From Streptomyces viridochromogenes (GTDB lineage: Bacteria; Actinomycetota; Actinomycetes; Streptomycetales; Streptomycetaceae): a stretch of 64,000 bases of DNA. The position numbers were made by a program, and so were the translations under genes. The notes under the pieces are model-generated. The model worked only from the letters and a program-made list of their open reading frames with translations, was not told the origin of the DNA and made no database searches. Shown here one piece after another: positions 24,128 to 34,773 of this stretch (position 1 is its first letter; each line of letters starts with the position of its first letter). The stretch lies in assembly GCF_001270495.1 (NCBI RefSeq), contig NZ_LGUR01000072.1, positions 1 through 64,000 of the forward strand, given 5' to 3'.

Positions 24128-25489
24128 TCACATACCGGCGATGAGTTTCTCCACCCGATCGTCCACCGAACGGAACGGGTCCTTGCACAACACCGTGCGC
24201 TGCGCCTGGTCGTTGAGCTTGAGATGCACCCAGTCGACGGTGAAGTCCCGGCGCTGTTCCTGGGCCCTGCGGATGAAATCACCGCGCAGCCGGGCCCGAG
24301 TGGTCTGCGGCGGAACAGACTTGCCCTCGAAGATCTTCAAGTCGTTGCAGATACGGGCGGCTTGCCCCTTCTTCTCCAGTAGGTAGTACAGGCCACGACG
24401 ACGGTGGATGTCGTGGTAGGCGAGGTCTATCTGCGCGACCCGCGGATGCGACATGGTCATGTTGTGCTTGGCCCGGTACCGCTCGATGAGCTTGTACTTC
24501 ATGACCCAGTCGATCTCGGTACCGATCCGGTCGAGGTCCTCGGCCTCGATCGCGTCCAGCGTGCGACCCCACAGCTCCAGGACCTGCTCGACCGTGCCCG
24601 TGCGAATGCCGCGGCGCTCGCAGAAGTCCACGGCCTTCTCGTAGTACTCGCGCTGCACCTCCAGCGCCGATGCCTCCCGGCCACTGGCCAGGCGCACCTT
24701 GCGGCGACCCGTGATGTCGTGGCTGACCTCGCGGATCGCCCGGATCGGGTTCTCCAGGGTCAGATCGCGCATCACCGTGCCCGCCTCGATCATGCGCAGC
24801 ACCAGATCGGTCGCGCCGACCTTGAGCAGCATGGTCGTCTCGGACATGTTCGAGTCGCCCACGATCACATGCAGCCGCCGGTAACGCTCGGCATCCGCGT
24901 GCGGCTCGTCACGCGTGTTGATGATCGGCCGGGAACGGGTCGTCGCCGAGGAGACGCCCTCCCAGATGTGCTCCGCCCGCTGACTGACGCAGTACACCGC
25001 ACCACGCGGAGTCTGCAGCACCTTCCCGGCGCCACACAGCAACTGCCGGGTGACAAGGAACGGGATGAGGATGTCCGCGAGCCGGGAGAACTCGCCATGG
25101 CGTGCCACCAGATAGTTCTCGTGGCATCCGTACGAGTTGCCCGCCGAGTCGGTGTTGTTCTTGAAGAGGTAGACGTCGCCCGCGATTCCCTCCTCGTGCA
25201 GGCGTCGTTCCGCGTCCACCAGGAGTCCTTCGAGAATGCGCTCGCCTGCTTTGTCGTGGGTGACCAGTTCGGTCACGTTGTCACATTCGGGTGTCGCGTA
25301 TTCCGGATGTGAGCCCACGTCGAGATACAGGCGGGCGCCGTTACGCAGAAAGACATTGCTGCTACGGCCCCATGACACGACACGGCGGAAGAGGTACCGC
25401 GCCACCTCGTCAGGCGACAGGCGGCGCTGTCCCCTGAACGTGCACGTGACGCCGTACTCGTTCTCCAGCCCGAAAATGCGGCGGTCCAT
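24128..25489 (-). CDS. pafA: Pup-protein ligase PafA
   Basis: 453 residues, glutamine-synthetase-like fold. It joins the C-terminal Glu of Pup to lysines of target proteins using ATP. The metal-binding FGLENEYGV starts at residue 6, and the catalytic Asp is Asp57 in [14 protein letters not shown]. Further conserved blocks are [17 protein letters not shown] and [23 protein letters not shown]. The Dop-specific insertion is absent, which separates it from dop in this window. The MFS gene ends only 9 bp upstream, so they could be co-transcribed. Confidence 0.96.
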   Translation of the reverse strand: MDRRIFGLENEYGVTCTFRGQRRLSPDEVARYLFRRVVSWGRSSNVFLRNGARLYLDVGSHPEYATPECDNVTELVTHDKAGERILEGLLVDAERRLHEEGIAGDVYLFKNNTDSAGNSYGCHENYLVARHGEFSRLADILIPFLVTRQLLCGAGKVLQTPRGAVYCVSQRAEHIWEGVSSATTRSRPIINTRDEPHADAERYRRLHVIVGDSNMSETTMLLKVGATDLVLRMIEAGTVMRDLTLENPIRAIREVSHDITGRRKVRLASGREASALEVQREYYEKAVDFCERRGIRTGTVEQVLELWGRTLDAIEAEDLDRIGTEIDWVMKYKLIERYRAKHNMTMSHPRVAQIDLAYHDIHRRRGLYYLLEKKGQAARICNDLKIFEGKSVPPQTTRARLRGDFIRRAQEQRRDFTVDWVHLKLNDQAQRTVLCKDPFRSVDDRVEKLIAGM

Positions 25490-25498
25490 GACTGAACA

Positions 25499-26779
25499 TT
25501 ACGCCCGATCCCCCGAGCTGAAACGGGGTTCGACAGCACGGTTTGGATCATTTTCCGATGAAGCCGCAACCACCGCACCCCTCGCGGGAGCTGCGAGGAC
25601 CCCTCCCGTGGCCAGCAGGACCAGCAACGACACCGCCCCCGCGGCACTCGGCACGGCGAACCCCCACAGCGTTCCGCCCGCCTCGACGACCGGCCCCGCC
25701 AGGCCCGTTCCCACCGACGCACCCACCGTGAACGTCGTCACAAGCCACGAGAACGCCTCGGTGACCGTCCCGCGCGGCGCATGCCGGTCGACCAGCACGA
25801 ACGCACAAGCGATGCACGGCGCGAGAAACACCCCCGCGAGCACCGCCAGCAACGTCATCGCCACCACACCCGGCATCAGCATCAACGGCAGATAACACAC
25901 CGCCAGAAGCGCCACCAGCAGGCGCAGTCGCCGCGCCGGCTCACCAGCCCACTGCCGCGCCCCGTACACCACACCACCGACCAGCGCACCCAGCCCCACG
26001 CCCGCCATCAACCAGCCGTACACCACGTCCCCGCCGTTTCCGTCCGCGTACGACACGGCCGCGACCGCGATCGACCCGAGCGCCATCCCGATGAACAGGA
26101 ACGAGGCCAGCAGCGCCAGCAACCCGGACGAACGCAACGCCCCCAGCCAGTGCGCCTCACGCGGCGCCGAACGCCACGCGCGCGAAGGCGGCGACACCAC
26201 CACCGACAGCGCACCCAGCACCCCGATGACGTTCACGACGAGCAACGCCACCTGCGCCGACCACAACGACGCACACAGCGTCAGCAACAACGGTCCGACC
26301 GTGAACATGACTTCCTGGGCCACCGCGTCCATCGCATACGCCGCATGCACCTGGCCCTCCTTGTGGAGGACCGACGACCACAGCGCCCGCAGACCACCCT
26401 CCAGAGGCGGCGTGAACAGCCCGGCGGCCGCCACGGCCGCGTAGGCGAGCGGCAGCGCCCCGATGCCCACGAAGGCGAACCCGGCCATCGCGACGGCCGA
26501 GGCGACCGCCGCCGGCAGCTGCACCCGCGGCTGCCCGTACATGTCCACCAGCCGCCCCAGCACCGGCTGCCCCACCGCGTTGGCGACCCCGTACACCGCC
26601 GCCAGCCCCCCGGCCAGACTGTACGAACCCCCCTCCGCGCGCACGAACAGCACGATCGCGAGCGCGGCCACCGCGTTCGGCAGCCGCCCCACAAGCGTGC
26701 CGACCAGCAGCCGGCCGGCATGCCTCGCCCTGAGGACCTCCAGGTATGCGCCGGTCATCAGCCGCGCCGCCCTCCGCAT
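25499..26779 (-). CDS. MFS transporter, probable drug or metabolite exporter
   Basis: 426 residues with about 12 membrane helices. VGRLPNAVAALAIVLFVR in helix 1 and GRLVDMYGQPR in the loop 2-3 region fit the major facilitator superfamily. Substrate unknown. Starts at ATG 26779 or 26758. Divergent from a LacI-family gene with a palindrome between them. The pair sits inside the proteasome locus (between prcA and pafA), an arrangement I recall from S. coelicolor too. Confidence 0.85.
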   Translation of the reverse strand: MRRAARLMTGAYLEVLRARHAGRLLVGTLVGRLPNAVAALAIVLFVRAEGGSYSLAGGLAAVYGVANAVGQPVLGRLVDMYGQPRVQLPAAVASAVAMAGFAFVGIGALPLAYAAVAAAGLFTPPLEGGLRALWSSVLHKEGQVHAAYAMDAVAQEVMFTVGPLLLTLCASLWSAQVALLVVNVIGVLGALSVVVSPPSRAWRSAPREAHWLGALRSSGLLALLASFLFIGMALGSIAVAAVSYADGNGGDVVYGWLMAGVGLGALVGGVVYGARQWAGEPARRLRLLVALLAVCYLPLMLMPGVVAMTLLAVLAGVFLAPCIACAFVLVDRHAPRGTVTEAFSWLVTTFTVGASVGTGLAGPVVEAGGTLWGFAVPSAAGAVSLLVLLATGGVLAAPARGAVVAASSENDPNRAVEPRFSSGDRA

Positions 26780-26785
26780 AGGTTT

Positions 26786-26812
26786 TACGTATAACGTCGT
26801 CCGTCATACGTA
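26786..26812. promoter_or_regulatory. Inverted repeat operator between MFS and LacI genes
   Basis: TACGTAT (26786-26792) and ATACGTA (26806-26812), 13 bp apart, in the short divergent promoter region. It is the obvious candidate binding site for the adjacent LacI-type repressor, controlling both itself and the transporter. Confidence 0.6.
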
Positions 26813-26856
26813 CCATGTGCGCTGTTCAAGAGTCCAGACAAAGGAGCAGGCGGACG

Positions 26857-27873
26857 GTGGCACACGGCAGCACCCGACCCACCAGCCGAGACGTCGCCCA
26901 AGCAGCAGGCGTCTCCCAAGCCGCGGTCTCCCTCGTACTCGGCGACAAATGGCGCGGACGAGTCTCCGAAACCACCGCCGAACGCGTCCGCGAGGCCGCC
27001 CGCGAACTCGGCTACCGACCCAACCTCGCCGCCCGCAACCTACGCCTCGGCCACACCCGCACCGTACTGCTCGTAGTCCCCGCGCTCACCACCGAATTCT
27101 TCGCCGGCGTCTACACCGGCGCCGCCCGCATCGCCGCCCAACACGGCTTCGGCGTCGTCCTCTACCCCTCCCCCGAAGGCATCGGCCCCGCCCGCAACCC
27201 CTTCGCCTCCGCCCAAGCCGCCCTCGACGGCATCATCGCCTCCTCCATGGCCGCCGACGCCCTCACCGCCATCCGCGGCGACCAGCTCCCCCTCGTCATG
27301 CTGGACAGCGACCCGGCGGGCAGCCTCGGCGCCGCCACAGTCAACCTCGACATCACCGACGGCATCCGCCAGGTCACCGACCACCTGCTGGGCCTGGGCC
27401 ACCGACGCTTCCTCCACCTCGCGGCCGACGTGGCGTCCTGGACGTTCGAAGTACGCGCACACGAACTCGCCGCACGAATCGGCGACGTCCCCGGCACGTC
27501 ACTGCTCACCGTCCGCGCACCCATCTCCATCGAAGACGCCCGCACCGCCACGGAAACCGCCCTCGCCGCCAAAGGCCCCCGCCCCACCGCCATCGTCTGC
27601 GACGACGACAAACTCGCCGCCGGCGCCTACAAAGCCGCACGACGCCTCGGACTACGCATCCCCGACGACCTCTCCATCACCGGCCTCGACGACCTCGCCC
27701 TCGCCACCGCCATCGACCCCGAACTCACCACCGTCCGACTCGACGCCGAACTCTTCGGCGAACGCGGCATGCAAGCCCTCCTGGCCGTCCTGGAAGGCCG
27801 CGAACCCGAGGAGGGCGACATCCCCGTCGAACTCGTCGTACGGGGCTCCACAGCCCCGCCCAGCGCGCCGTGA
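26857..27873 (+). CDS. LacI-family transcriptional regulator
   Basis: About 338 residues: N-terminal HTH (TSRDVAQAAGVSQAAVSLVLGDKWRGRVSETTAERVREAARELGYRPNLAARNLR) and a periplasmic-binding-protein-like sensor domain (VVPALTTEFFAGVYTGAARIAAQHGF ... ITGLDDLALATAIDPELTTVRLDAELFGERGMQALL). The hinge region differs from classical LacI. Effector unknown. GTG 26857 is preferred because AAGGAG lies ten bases upstream; an in-frame ATG is at 26815. A strong terminator follows. Confidence 0.88.
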   Translation: MAHGSTRPTSRDVAQAAGVSQAAVSLVLGDKWRGRVSETTAERVREAARELGYRPNLAARNLRLGHTRTVLLVVPALTTEFFAGVYTGAARIAAQHGFGVVLYPSPEGIGPARNPFASAQAALDGIIASSMAADALTAIRGDQLPLVMLDSDPAGSLGAATVNLDITDGIRQVTDHLLGLGHRRFLHLAADVASWTFEVRAHELAARIGDVPGTSLLTVRAPISIEDARTATETALAAKGPRPTAIVCDDDKLAAGAYKAARRLGLRIPDDLSITGLDDLALATAIDPELTTVRLDAELFGERGMQALLAVLEGREPEEGDIPVELVVRGSTAPPSAP

Positions 27874-27890
27874 AGCCCCCCGGGAACGCC

Positions 27891-27923
27891 TGTGCCCCGA
27901 CCGAGAGATTCGGCCGGGGCACA
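27891..27923. terminator. 14-bp hairpin between lacI-type gene and prcA
   Basis: TGTGCCCCGACCGA, loop GAGAT, TCGGCCGGGGCACA (one mismatch). Lies between convergent genes and can serve both. Confidence 0.85.
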
Positions 27924-27945
27924 ACACAAGCGGGGCGAAGTGGGA

Positions 27946-28716
27946 CTACTCCTCGGAACTACCGGACTCCTCCGAGTCCTCTCCGTTGTCGGCACTCTCG
28001 GCCTCAGTGGACGCACCGTTGGCCTCCAACAGCCGCGCCAGCTGACGACCCACGATGCGCTTGAACTTGCGCGACTGCGGACGCGTACGGTCCAGCACCG
28101 CGACCTCCAGCCGCTCCGCGGGAATCTCCCGCTGCGTACCGTTCGACTCGCGGGACAGAGCCTGCACCGCCAGCTTGAGCGCCTCGGCGAGGCTCATCCC
28201 GTCCTCATGCCGCTGGTCAAGGAAATTACTGATCAGCTCGGCATTACCACCGACCGCGACCGAACCGTGCTCGTCCACGATCGAACCGTCATGCGGCAGC
28301 CGGTAAATCTGGTCACCCTCAGGCGTCTCACCCACCTCGGCGACAACCAGCTCCACCTCGTACGGCTTCTCCGCAGCCGAAGAGAAGATCGTGCCCAGCG
28401 TCTGCGCATAGACGTTCGCCAGGCCACGAGCCGTCACATCATCACGGTCATAGGTGTAACCACGAAGATCGGCGTACCGCACACCACCGATCCGCAGATT
28501 CTCGTACTCGTTGTACTTACCGGCGGCCGCGAAACCGATCCGGTCATAGATCTCGCTGAACTTGTGCAGCGCACGGGACGGGTTCTCGCCGACGAACACG
28601 ATGCCGTCGGCATACTGCAGCACAACCAGGCTGCGACCACGCGCGATGCCCTTACGGGCGTACTCCGCCCGGTCGGCCATGGCCTGCTGGGGGGAGACAT
28701 AGAACGGCGTCGACAC
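27946..28716 (-). CDS. prcA: 20S proteasome alpha subunit PrcA
   Basis: 256 residues. N-terminus [28 protein letters not shown] matches actinobacterial alpha subunits, whose N-termini form the gate that Arc/Mpa opens. There is no N-terminal Thr, so the subunit is non-catalytic. The C-terminal 25 residues are very acidic (Asp/Glu/Ser). GTG start. 59 bp separate it from prcB; the two form the alpha7-beta7-beta7-alpha7 core. Confidence 0.96.
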   Translation of the reverse strand: MSTPFYVSPQQAMADRAEYARKGIARGRSLVVLQYADGIVFVGENPSRALHKFSEIYDRIGFAAAGKYNEYENLRIGGVRYADLRGYTYDRDDVTARGLANVYAQTLGTIFSSAAEKPYEVELVVAEVGETPEGDQIYRLPHDGSIVDEHGSVAVGGNAELISNFLDQRHEDGMSLAEALKLAVQALSRESNGTQREIPAERLEVAVLDRTRPQSRKFKRIVGRQLARLLEANGASTEAESADNGEDSEESGSSEE

Positions 28717-28775
28717 CGGTTATCCGTCCCTTTCTGTCGAAGTCACAGGATCACGTGGACAAGACCGAACCGCCG

Positions 28776-29621
28776 CTACAGCAGCGCGGCCCGCGGGCCG
28801 TCAGGCTGCTCCAGACGACGCTCCAGAATGGAACGGGCGATCTCCGAGGACTCATCATCGGTGAGCCGGCGGAAACCGTCGTCAGTGATCACCGTGACGA
28901 TCGGGTAGATCCGGCGGGCGACATCGGGACCACCGGTCGCCGAGTCGTCGTCAGCCGCGTCATACAGGGCCTGCACGACCAGCGTCGTGGCCTCGGCCTC
29001 AGTCAGGTCATTACGGAAGAGCTTCTTCATGGCACCACGCGCGAAGATCGACCCCGACCCGGTGGCGGCGTACCCCTGCTCCTCGGAACGACCACCGGTG
29101 ACGTCGTAGGAGAAGATCCGCCCCTTCTCCCGATCCACGTCATACCCCGCGAACAGCGGCACCACGGCCAGCCCCTGCATCGCCATCCCCAGATTCGACC
29201 GGATCATGGTCGACAGCCGGTTCGCCTTACCCTCCAGCGACAGCTGAGCACCCTCGACCTTCTCGAAGTGCTCCAGCTCCAACTGGAAGAGCTTCACCAT
29301 CTCGACGGCCAGACCAGCGGTACCGGCGATACCGACGGCCGAGTACTCGTCGGCCGGAAACACCTTCTCGATATCGCGCTGCGCGATGACGTTCCCCATG
29401 GTCGCCCGCCGGTCACCGGCCAGCACGACACCGCCGGGGAACGTCGCGGCCACGATCGTGGTGCCGTGCGGCGCCTCGATCACGCCCTGCGTGGGCGGGA
29501 GTTGACGGTTACCGGGCAGCATCTCGGGCTGGTGCTCCGAGAGAAAATCCATGAACGAGGACGACCCAGGCGTCAGGAAGGCAGCTGGTAGACGCCCGGT
29601 GCTACGAGTGTTGGCTTCCAC
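28776..29621 (-). CDS. prcB: 20S proteasome beta subunit PrcB
   Basis: 281 residues from GTG 29621 ([18 protein letters not shown]), the length known for S. coelicolor. A 53-residue propeptide ends at PHG, releasing Thr54 (TTIVAATF) as catalytic N-terminal nucleophile. GDRRATMGN and [25 protein letters not shown] are the conserved core. The first 49 bp overlap the 3' end of the upstream endonuclease VII-like gene in another frame, so translation of the two may be linked. Confidence 0.96.
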   Translation of the reverse strand: MEANTRSTGRLPAAFLTPGSSSFMDFLSEHQPEMLPGNRQLPPTQGVIEAPHGTTIVAATFPGGVVLAGDRRATMGNVIAQRDIEKVFPADEYSAVGIAGTAGLAVEMVKLFQLELEHFEKVEGAQLSLEGKANRLSTMIRSNLGMAMQGLAVVPLFAGYDVDREKGRIFSYDVTGGRSEEQGYAATGSGSIFARGAMKKLFRNDLTEAEATTLVVQALYDAADDDSATGGPDVARRIYPIVTVITDDGFRRLTDDESSEIARSILERRLEQPDGPRAALL

Positions 29622-30208
29622 GCGATTCCTTCCACGTAAGCAGCAGCCCGCCTTATGACGTCGGGCCGATCCTTGAACTGCCCCAGTGCGGCGTTGCAGC
29701 TGAAGCACAGTACGCCACGGACCCTACCCGTCTCGTGGCAGTGATCCACATGCTCGGGCAGAGCAGCCAAACATATGCAGCAGACGCCCCCTTGAGAGGC
29801 GACCAACTCGTCGCGCTCGGCTTCGGTGATGCCGTACTTGCGCCACAAATGGTCTTGCCGCCCCCGGACGGCCCGACACGCCTTACAGCGTGTCGACAGG
29901 CCGTCCGGTGCCGTCCCATTGCGATGCCATTCACTGTGGGACTTGACCTCACCACACGTCCGGCAGAGCTTGTGCCCAGCCGGAGCATCCACCTTCTCCC
30001 GCACCTGCTTCCCCATAGCCTCCCGGCGGGGCCGGTAGCGCGTGGCACCGTACTCAGCCACGCACTCCCGACACCACACCTGAAGGCCATCGGGCCGATC
30101 TCCGTTCTTCGCGAAGGCTGAAAGAGACAAGCTCCTTTTGCATCTCCTGCACTGCCTCGCGTCCGGGCCACCGACCAACCCCGCCCCTATCTTCAATTCG
30201 AAGGCCAA
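29573..30208 (-). CDS. Endonuclease VII-like (HNH/zinc) protein in the proteasome operon
   Basis: About 211 residues. The C-terminal domain [49 protein letters not shown] is the recombination endonuclease VII signature (zinc CxxC pairs, DHCH catalytic core). Two extra N-terminal zinc knuckles ([16 protein letters not shown] and [17 protein letters not shown]) are repeats of one another. Its role next to the proteasome is unknown. The start is uncertain: TTG 30208 is the longest. Overlaps prcB by 49 bp and lies 15 bp after pup. Confidence 0.82.
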   Translation of the reverse strand: MAFELKIGAGLVGGPDARQCRRCKRSLSLSAFAKNGDRPDGLQVWCRECVAEYGATRYRPRREAMGKQVREKVDAPAGHKLCRTCGEVKSHSEWHRNGTAPDGLSTRCKACRAVRGRQDHLWRKYGITEAERDELVASQGGVCCICLAALPEHVDHCHETGRVRGVLCFSCNAALGQFKDRPDVIRRAAAYVEGIAWKPTLVAPGVYQLPS

Positions 30209-30223
30209 GGCACCTAATGGCCT

Positions 30224-30442
30224 TTACTGGCCACCTTTCTGCACGAAGGAGCGCACGAAATCCTCGGCGTTCTCCTCGAGTACGTCGTCGATCTCATCGA
30301 GAACCGAGTCGACGTCATCGCTCAGCTTCTCCTGCCGCTCCTTGAGGTCCTCAGAAGCCTGCGTCTCAGCCGCCTGCTCCTCGACCTCCTCAGTAGAGCG
30401 CGTGGCCTTCTGCTGTCCGCCGCCGGTGTCCTTGGTTGCCAT
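30224..30442 (-). CDS. pup: Prokaryotic ubiquitin-like protein Pup
   Basis: 72 residues from ATG 30442, intrinsically disordered and acidic. The C-terminal half (SDDVDSVLDEIDDVLEENAEDFVRSFVQKGGQ) is the helix that docks in the Arc/Mpa coiled coil, and it ends in Gly-Gly-Gln. The Gln must be deamidated to Glu by Dop before ligation by PafA. The frame is open to 30472, but ATKDTGGGQQKATRS is the conserved start. Confidence 0.97.
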   Translation of the reverse strand: MATKDTGGGQQKATRSTEEVEEQAAETQASEDLKERQEKLSDDVDSVLDEIDDVLEENAEDFVRSFVQKGGQ

Positions 30443-30508
30443 ATCCCTCACCCCGCTCATTTCGCCCGACATGGTCGACAGGTCGGCTTTCCTGCCGATC
30501 GATGATGA

Positions 30509-30532
30509 TCAGACCCTACAAGCAGGGTCTGA
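30509..30532. terminator. Hairpin between dop and pup
   Basis: TCAGACCCT, 6-base loop, AGGGTCTGA. Located 67 bp upstream of pup and 110 bp after dop. It has no T-run; it may be a partial terminator or attenuator that sets the much higher expression expected for pup. Confidence 0.5.
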
Positions 30533-30641
30533 CATCGGCCCCGCAGTTTCTCCAACGTACGGGGGCCATCTCGATGATTCCCGGACGTCAGGTTTTCCAC
30601 CCTGTTCGGCCGACGTCCGGTCGGCATCTTCCGAGTACCCC

Positions 30642-32153
30642 TCAGCCGCCTGACAGGACCCTGACCAGGTCTTCTGCCGTGCGACAGCGGTCCAGGAGCT
30701 CCTTGACGTGATTTCGCGTTCCGCGAAGGGGTTCGAGGGTTGGAACGCGTTGGAGGGAGTCGCGGCCGGGGAGGTCGAAGATGACCGAGTCCCAGGAGGC
30801 CGCGGCGACGTCGTCGGCGTACTGCTCCAGGCAGCGTCCGCGGAAGTACGCGCGGGTGTCCTCCGGTGGCTTGGCCTTGGCCCGCTCGACGGCTTCCTCG
30901 TCCATGAGGCGCTTGATGCGTCCGCGGGCCACGAGGCGGTTGTAGAGGCCCTTGTCGGGGCGTACGTCGGCGTACTGGAGGTCGAGGAGGTGGAGCTTGG
31001 CGGCGTCCCAGTCGAGGTCGTCGCGGCGTCGGTAGCCCTCCATGAGTTCGCGTTTGGCGACCCAGTCGAGTTCGCCGGCGAGGCTCATGGGGTCCCTCTC
31101 CAGGCGGTTGAGGGTGTCCTCCCAGCGGCTGAGGACGTCCTTGGTCTGTTCGTCGGCGTCGGCGCCGAACCGCTCCTCCACGTATTTGCGCGAGAGCTCG
31201 TAGTACTCCATCTGGAGCTGGACCGCGGTGAGTGTGCGGCCGCTACGGAGGGTGATGAGCCGTTGGAGTGAGGGGTCGTGGGATACCTGGTGGAGGGTGC
31301 GGACGGGCTGGTCGACGGCCAGGTCCACCGCGATGAAGCCGTCCTCGATCATGGACAGGACCAGGGCCGTCGTTCCGAGCTTCAGATAGGTCGAGATCTC
31401 GGAGAGGTTCGCGTCGCCGATGATCACGTGGAGGCGGCGGTATTTTTCCGCGTCGGCGTGCGGCTCGTCCCGGGTGTTGATGATGGGGCGCTTCAGGGTG
31501 GTTTCGAGCCCGACCTCGACCTCGAAGTAGTCGGCGCGCTGGCTGAGCTGGAAGCCGTGTTCGTGACCGTCCTGGCCGATGCCGACGCGGCCTGCGCCGG
31601 TGACGACCTGGCGGGAGACGAAGAAGGGGGTGAGGTGGCGCACGATGTCGGAGAAGGGGGTTTCCCGCTTCATGAGGTAGTTCTCGTGCGTGCCGTAGGA
31701 GGCGCCCTTGTTGTCGGTGTTGTTCTTGTAGAGGTGGATGGGCTGGGCGCCGGGTAGCTGTGCCGCCCGTTCGGCGGCTTCGGCCATGATGCGTTCGCCG
31801 GCTTTGTCCCAGAGGACGGCGTCCCGGGGGTTGGTGACCTCGGGGGCGCTGTATTCGGGGTGTGCGTGGTCGACGTAGAGGCGTGCTCCGTTGGTGAGGA
31901 TGACGTTGGCGAGGCCGATGTCCTCGTCGGTGAGCTGGCTGGAGTCGGCGGCCTCGCGGGCGAGGTCGAAGCCTCGCGCGTCGCGCAGCGGGTTCTCCTC
32001 CTCGAAGTCCCAGCGGGCCCGGCGGGCCCTGTGCATCGCGGCCGCGTAGGCGTTGACGATCTGGGATGAGGTGAGCATGGCATTGGCGTTGGGGTGGCCG
32101 GGGACGGAGATCCCGTACTCCGTCTCGATGCCCATTACTCGCCGTACGGTCAT
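30642..32153 (-). CDS. dop: Pup deamidase/depupylase Dop
   Basis: 503 residues, paralogue of PafA. It deamidates Pup-Gln to Pup-Glu and removes Pup from substrates. MGIETEYGI provides metal ligands; the catalytic Asp is Asp95 in [15 protein letters not shown]. The stretch 45-80 ([31 protein letters not shown]) is the Dop loop that PafA lacks. [31 protein letters not shown] is shared with PafA. ATG 32153. Transcribed towards pup. Confidence 0.96.
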   Translation of the reverse strand: MTVRRVMGIETEYGISVPGHPNANAMLTSSQIVNAYAAAMHRARRARWDFEEENPLRDARGFDLAREAADSSQLTDEDIGLANVILTNGARLYVDHAHPEYSAPEVTNPRDAVLWDKAGERIMAEAAERAAQLPGAQPIHLYKNNTDNKGASYGTHENYLMKRETPFSDIVRHLTPFFVSRQVVTGAGRVGIGQDGHEHGFQLSQRADYFEVEVGLETTLKRPIINTRDEPHADAEKYRRLHVIIGDANLSEISTYLKLGTTALVLSMIEDGFIAVDLAVDQPVRTLHQVSHDPSLQRLITLRSGRTLTAVQLQMEYYELSRKYVEERFGADADEQTKDVLSRWEDTLNRLERDPMSLAGELDWVAKRELMEGYRRRDDLDWDAAKLHLLDLQYADVRPDKGLYNRLVARGRIKRLMDEEAVERAKAKPPEDTRAYFRGRCLEQYADDVAAASWDSVIFDLPGRDSLQRVPTLEPLRGTRNHVKELLDRCRTAEDLVRVLSGG

Positions 32154-32353
32154 GCGGCCCTCCTTGCCCGGCGGCGCCCTCGGTCGGGGGCGCCGCTCAA
32201 GTACCGCTGGCGCTCCGGTGCGTGTGCGGTGCCCGTCCCCGCACTGCGCGACTCGGCGGTATGGAAGAGCCTAGAACGCCTTTGCGCTGGTGGGGAGATC
32301 ATTTGCGTCATTGCGTTGCTCGCCTTTGTTCCGGCGGTGGCCGGAAAAACAGT

Positions 32354-32388
32354 CGGCTGCGGGTACCCGGTGGGGGCACCCGCAGCCG
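32354..32388 (-). terminator. Intrinsic terminator downstream of arc
   Basis: 11-bp stem CGGCTGCGGGT / ACCCGCAGCCG; read leftward it is followed by ACTGTTTTTCC, a real U-run. One of the few textbook terminators in the window. Confidence 0.88.
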
Positions 32389-32397
32389 CCCTGTCTT

Positions 32398-34164
32398 TTA
32401 CAGGTACTGACCGGTGTTTGCCACCGTGTCGATGGAGCGTCCGGTGTCTGCGCCCTGCTTTCCGGTGATGAGGGTGCGGATGTAGACGATCCGTTCGCCC
32501 TTCTTTCCGGAGATGCGGGCCCAGTCGTCGGGGTTGGTGGTGTTGGGCAGGTCCTCGTTCTCCTTGAACTCGTCCACGCAGGCCTGGAGGAGGTGGGAGA
32601 CGCGGAGGCCCTTCTGGTTGTGCTCGAGGAAGTCCTTGATCGCCATTTTCTTGGCGCGGCCCACGATGTTTTCGATCATGGCGCCGGAGTTGAAGTCCTT
32701 GAAGTAGAGGACTTCCTTGTCGCCGTTGGCGTAGGTGACTTCCAGGAAGCGGTTTTCCTCGGATTCGGCGTACATCTGTTCGACGGCGGTCTGGATCATG
32801 CTCTCGACCGTGGTCGTCCTGCTGCCACCGTGTTCTCCGAGGTCTTCGGAGTGCAGGGGGAGGCGTTCTGTGAGGTACTTGCCGAAGATGTCCTTGGCGG
32901 CCTCGGCGTCGGGACGTTCGATCTTGATCTTCACGTCCAGGCGGCCGGGGCGCAGGATGGCGGGGTCGATCATGTCCTCGCGGTTGGAGGCGCCGATCAC
33001 GACCACGTTCTGCAGGCCCTCCACGCCGTCGATCTCGGCGAGCAGCTGCGGGACGATGGTGTTTTCCACGTCGGAGCTGACGCCGGAGCCGCGGGTGCGG
33101 AAGAGGGATTCCATTTCGTCGAAGAAGACGATGACGGGTGTGCCCTCACTGGCCTTTTCTCGTGCGCGCTGGAAGACGAGGCGGATTTGCCGCTCGGTCT
33201 CGCCGACGTATTTGTTGAGGAGCTCGGGTCCCTTGATGTTGAGGAAGAAGCTCTTGCCCTGGGCTTGGCCGGTGACTTCGGCGACCTTTTTGGCCAGCGA
33301 GTTGGCGACGGCTTTGGCGATGAGTGTCTTGCCGCATCCGGGGGGCCCGTACAGGAGGACGCCCTTGGGCGGCCGCAGTTCGTGCTCCTTGAACAGGTCG
33401 GGGTAGAGGTAGGGGAGCTCGACGGCGTCGCGGATCATTTCGATCTGGCCGCCCAGGCCGCCGATCTGCTCGTAGCCGATGTCGGGGACCTCTTCGAGGA
33501 CGAGTTCCTCGACCTCGCTCTTCGGAACGATCTCGTAGACGTAGCCGGAGCGGGGTTCGAGCAGAAGGGCGTCGCCGGGTCGGATGGTGACGTCCAGCAG
33601 CGGCTCGGCGAGCCGTACCACCCGTTCCTCGTCGGTGTGCCCGAGCACCAGGGCTCGCTCGCCGTCCTCAAGGATCTCCTTGAGGGTGACGATGTCCCCG
33701 ACGCGCTCGAACTCCATGGCTTCGACCACGTTGAGCGCTTCGTTGAGCATTACTTCCTGGCCGCGCCTGAGGTCGTCGAGTTCGACGCTCGGGCTGACGT
33801 TCACGCGGAGTTTGCGGCCTCCGGTGAAGATGTCGGCGGTGCCGTCCTCAAGGGCTTGCAGGAAGACACCGAAGCCGGCCGGCGGCTGTGCGAGCCGGTC
33901 GACTTCTTCCTTGAGGGCCACGATCTGGTCGCGGGCCTCACGGAGCGTGTTGGCGAGTCGCTCGTTCTGTGCGGACACGCCGGCCAGGTTGGTCTGCAGC
34001 TCGACGATCCGCTCTTCGAGAATCCTCGTGTGCCGCGGAGAGTCGGCGAGCTTGCGTCGCAGGACGGCGATCTCCTGCTCAAGGTAGGCGATCTGCCCGG
34101 CCGGGTCGTCGGACCCTCGTCCCGGGCGGATGCCGCGGTTCATGTCGTCGTCGTGGGCTGCCAC
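32398..34164 (-). CDS. arc: Proteasome-activating AAA ATPase ARC (Mpa)
   Basis: 588 residues, the length I recall for Streptomyces ARC. Order: coiled coil (20-92) that captures Pup, two OB domains (about 95-220), AAA module with Walker A GPPGCGKT (273-280) and Walker B VIVFFDE (about 344-350), and a C-terminal GQYL tail whose penultimate Tyr opens the 20S gate. GTG 34164 is preferred; an upstream ATG at 34182 adds six residues. Separate from dop by 244 bp with a terminator. Confidence 0.96.
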   Translation of the reverse strand: MAAHDDDMNRGIRPGRGSDDPAGQIAYLEQEIAVLRRKLADSPRHTRILEERIVELQTNLAGVSAQNERLANTLREARDQIVALKEEVDRLAQPPAGFGVFLQALEDGTADIFTGGRKLRVNVSPSVELDDLRRGQEVMLNEALNVVEAMEFERVGDIVTLKEILEDGERALVLGHTDEERVVRLAEPLLDVTIRPGDALLLEPRSGYVYEIVPKSEVEELVLEEVPDIGYEQIGGLGGQIEMIRDAVELPYLYPDLFKEHELRPPKGVLLYGPPGCGKTLIAKAVANSLAKKVAEVTGQAQGKSFFLNIKGPELLNKYVGETERQIRLVFQRAREKASEGTPVIVFFDEMESLFRTRGSGVSSDVENTIVPQLLAEIDGVEGLQNVVVIGASNREDMIDPAILRPGRLDVKIKIERPDAEAAKDIFGKYLTERLPLHSEDLGEHGGSRTTTVESMIQTAVEQMYAESEENRFLEVTYANGDKEVLYFKDFNSGAMIENIVGRAKKMAIKDFLEHNQKGLRVSHLLQACVDEFKENEDLPNTTNPDDWARISGKKGERIVYIRTLITGKQGADTGRSIDTVANTGQYL

Positions 34165-34409
34165 GGTCCTCACCTCCTCCAAGGGGAGCTGGACGCTTCC
34201 AGACCCTACCTGGGTGGGTGTCGATTGAAACCCCTAGATCACAAAGACTGTAGGGGTGTGTCCGATCTTCACCCTTGCGCTCTCCCTCACGCCAGGGGAA
34301 TACCCACCGAACATGATTGGGAAGCCGCCGCAGGTAGGCTCGAAGCGTTCAACACCCGTCAGAGCTGGCCGGATTCCCGTTCGGCTCGACGTAGCTAGCG
34401 GCAGGAGAG

Positions 34410-34715
34410 ATGAGCGTGGAGCAGGCGGCCGGGGTCGAGGGCGGGGCGCTGGAGGTCTGGATCGATCAGGATCTCTGTACTGGTGACGGCATCTGTGCCC
34501 AGTACGCGCCGGAGGTGTTCGAGCTGGACATCGATGGTCTGGCGTATGTGAAGAGCGGCGAGGACGAGCTGCTGCAGGCCAAGGGGGCCACTACGCCTGT
34601 GCCGTTGCCGCTTCTCACGGATGTGGTGGACTCGGCGAAGGAGTGTCCGGGCGACTGCATCCATGTGCGTCGGGTTTCGGACAAGGTCGAGGTGTACGGT
34701 CCGGACGCCGAGTGA
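34410..34715 (+). CDS. Small ferredoxin ([3Fe-4S]-type)
   Basis: 101 residues. Cluster ligands are in LCTGDGIC (C-x5-C) and ECPGDC near residue 79, as in P450-partner ferredoxins of streptomycetes that carry a 3Fe-4S cluster. It delivers single electrons to redox partners; the partner here is unknown. ATG 34410 has AGGAG very close; a GTG at 34416 would be better spaced. Divergent from arc. Confidence 0.9.
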   Translation: MSVEQAAGVEGGALEVWIDQDLCTGDGICAQYAPEVFELDIDGLAYVKSGEDELLQAKGATTPVPLPLLTDVVDSAKECPGDCIHVRRVSDKVEVYGPDAE

Positions 34716-34773
34716 CCTTGCGCGTACGGGGTGTTACGACTGTCTGATTTCTCACATGTGCTGGTGGCGTGGG

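Noticed and set aside
28776..29708. Longer prcB starting at 29708
   Set aside because: The extra residues lie within the endonuclease VII gene; GTG 29621 gives the known 281-residue length and a 53-residue propeptide.
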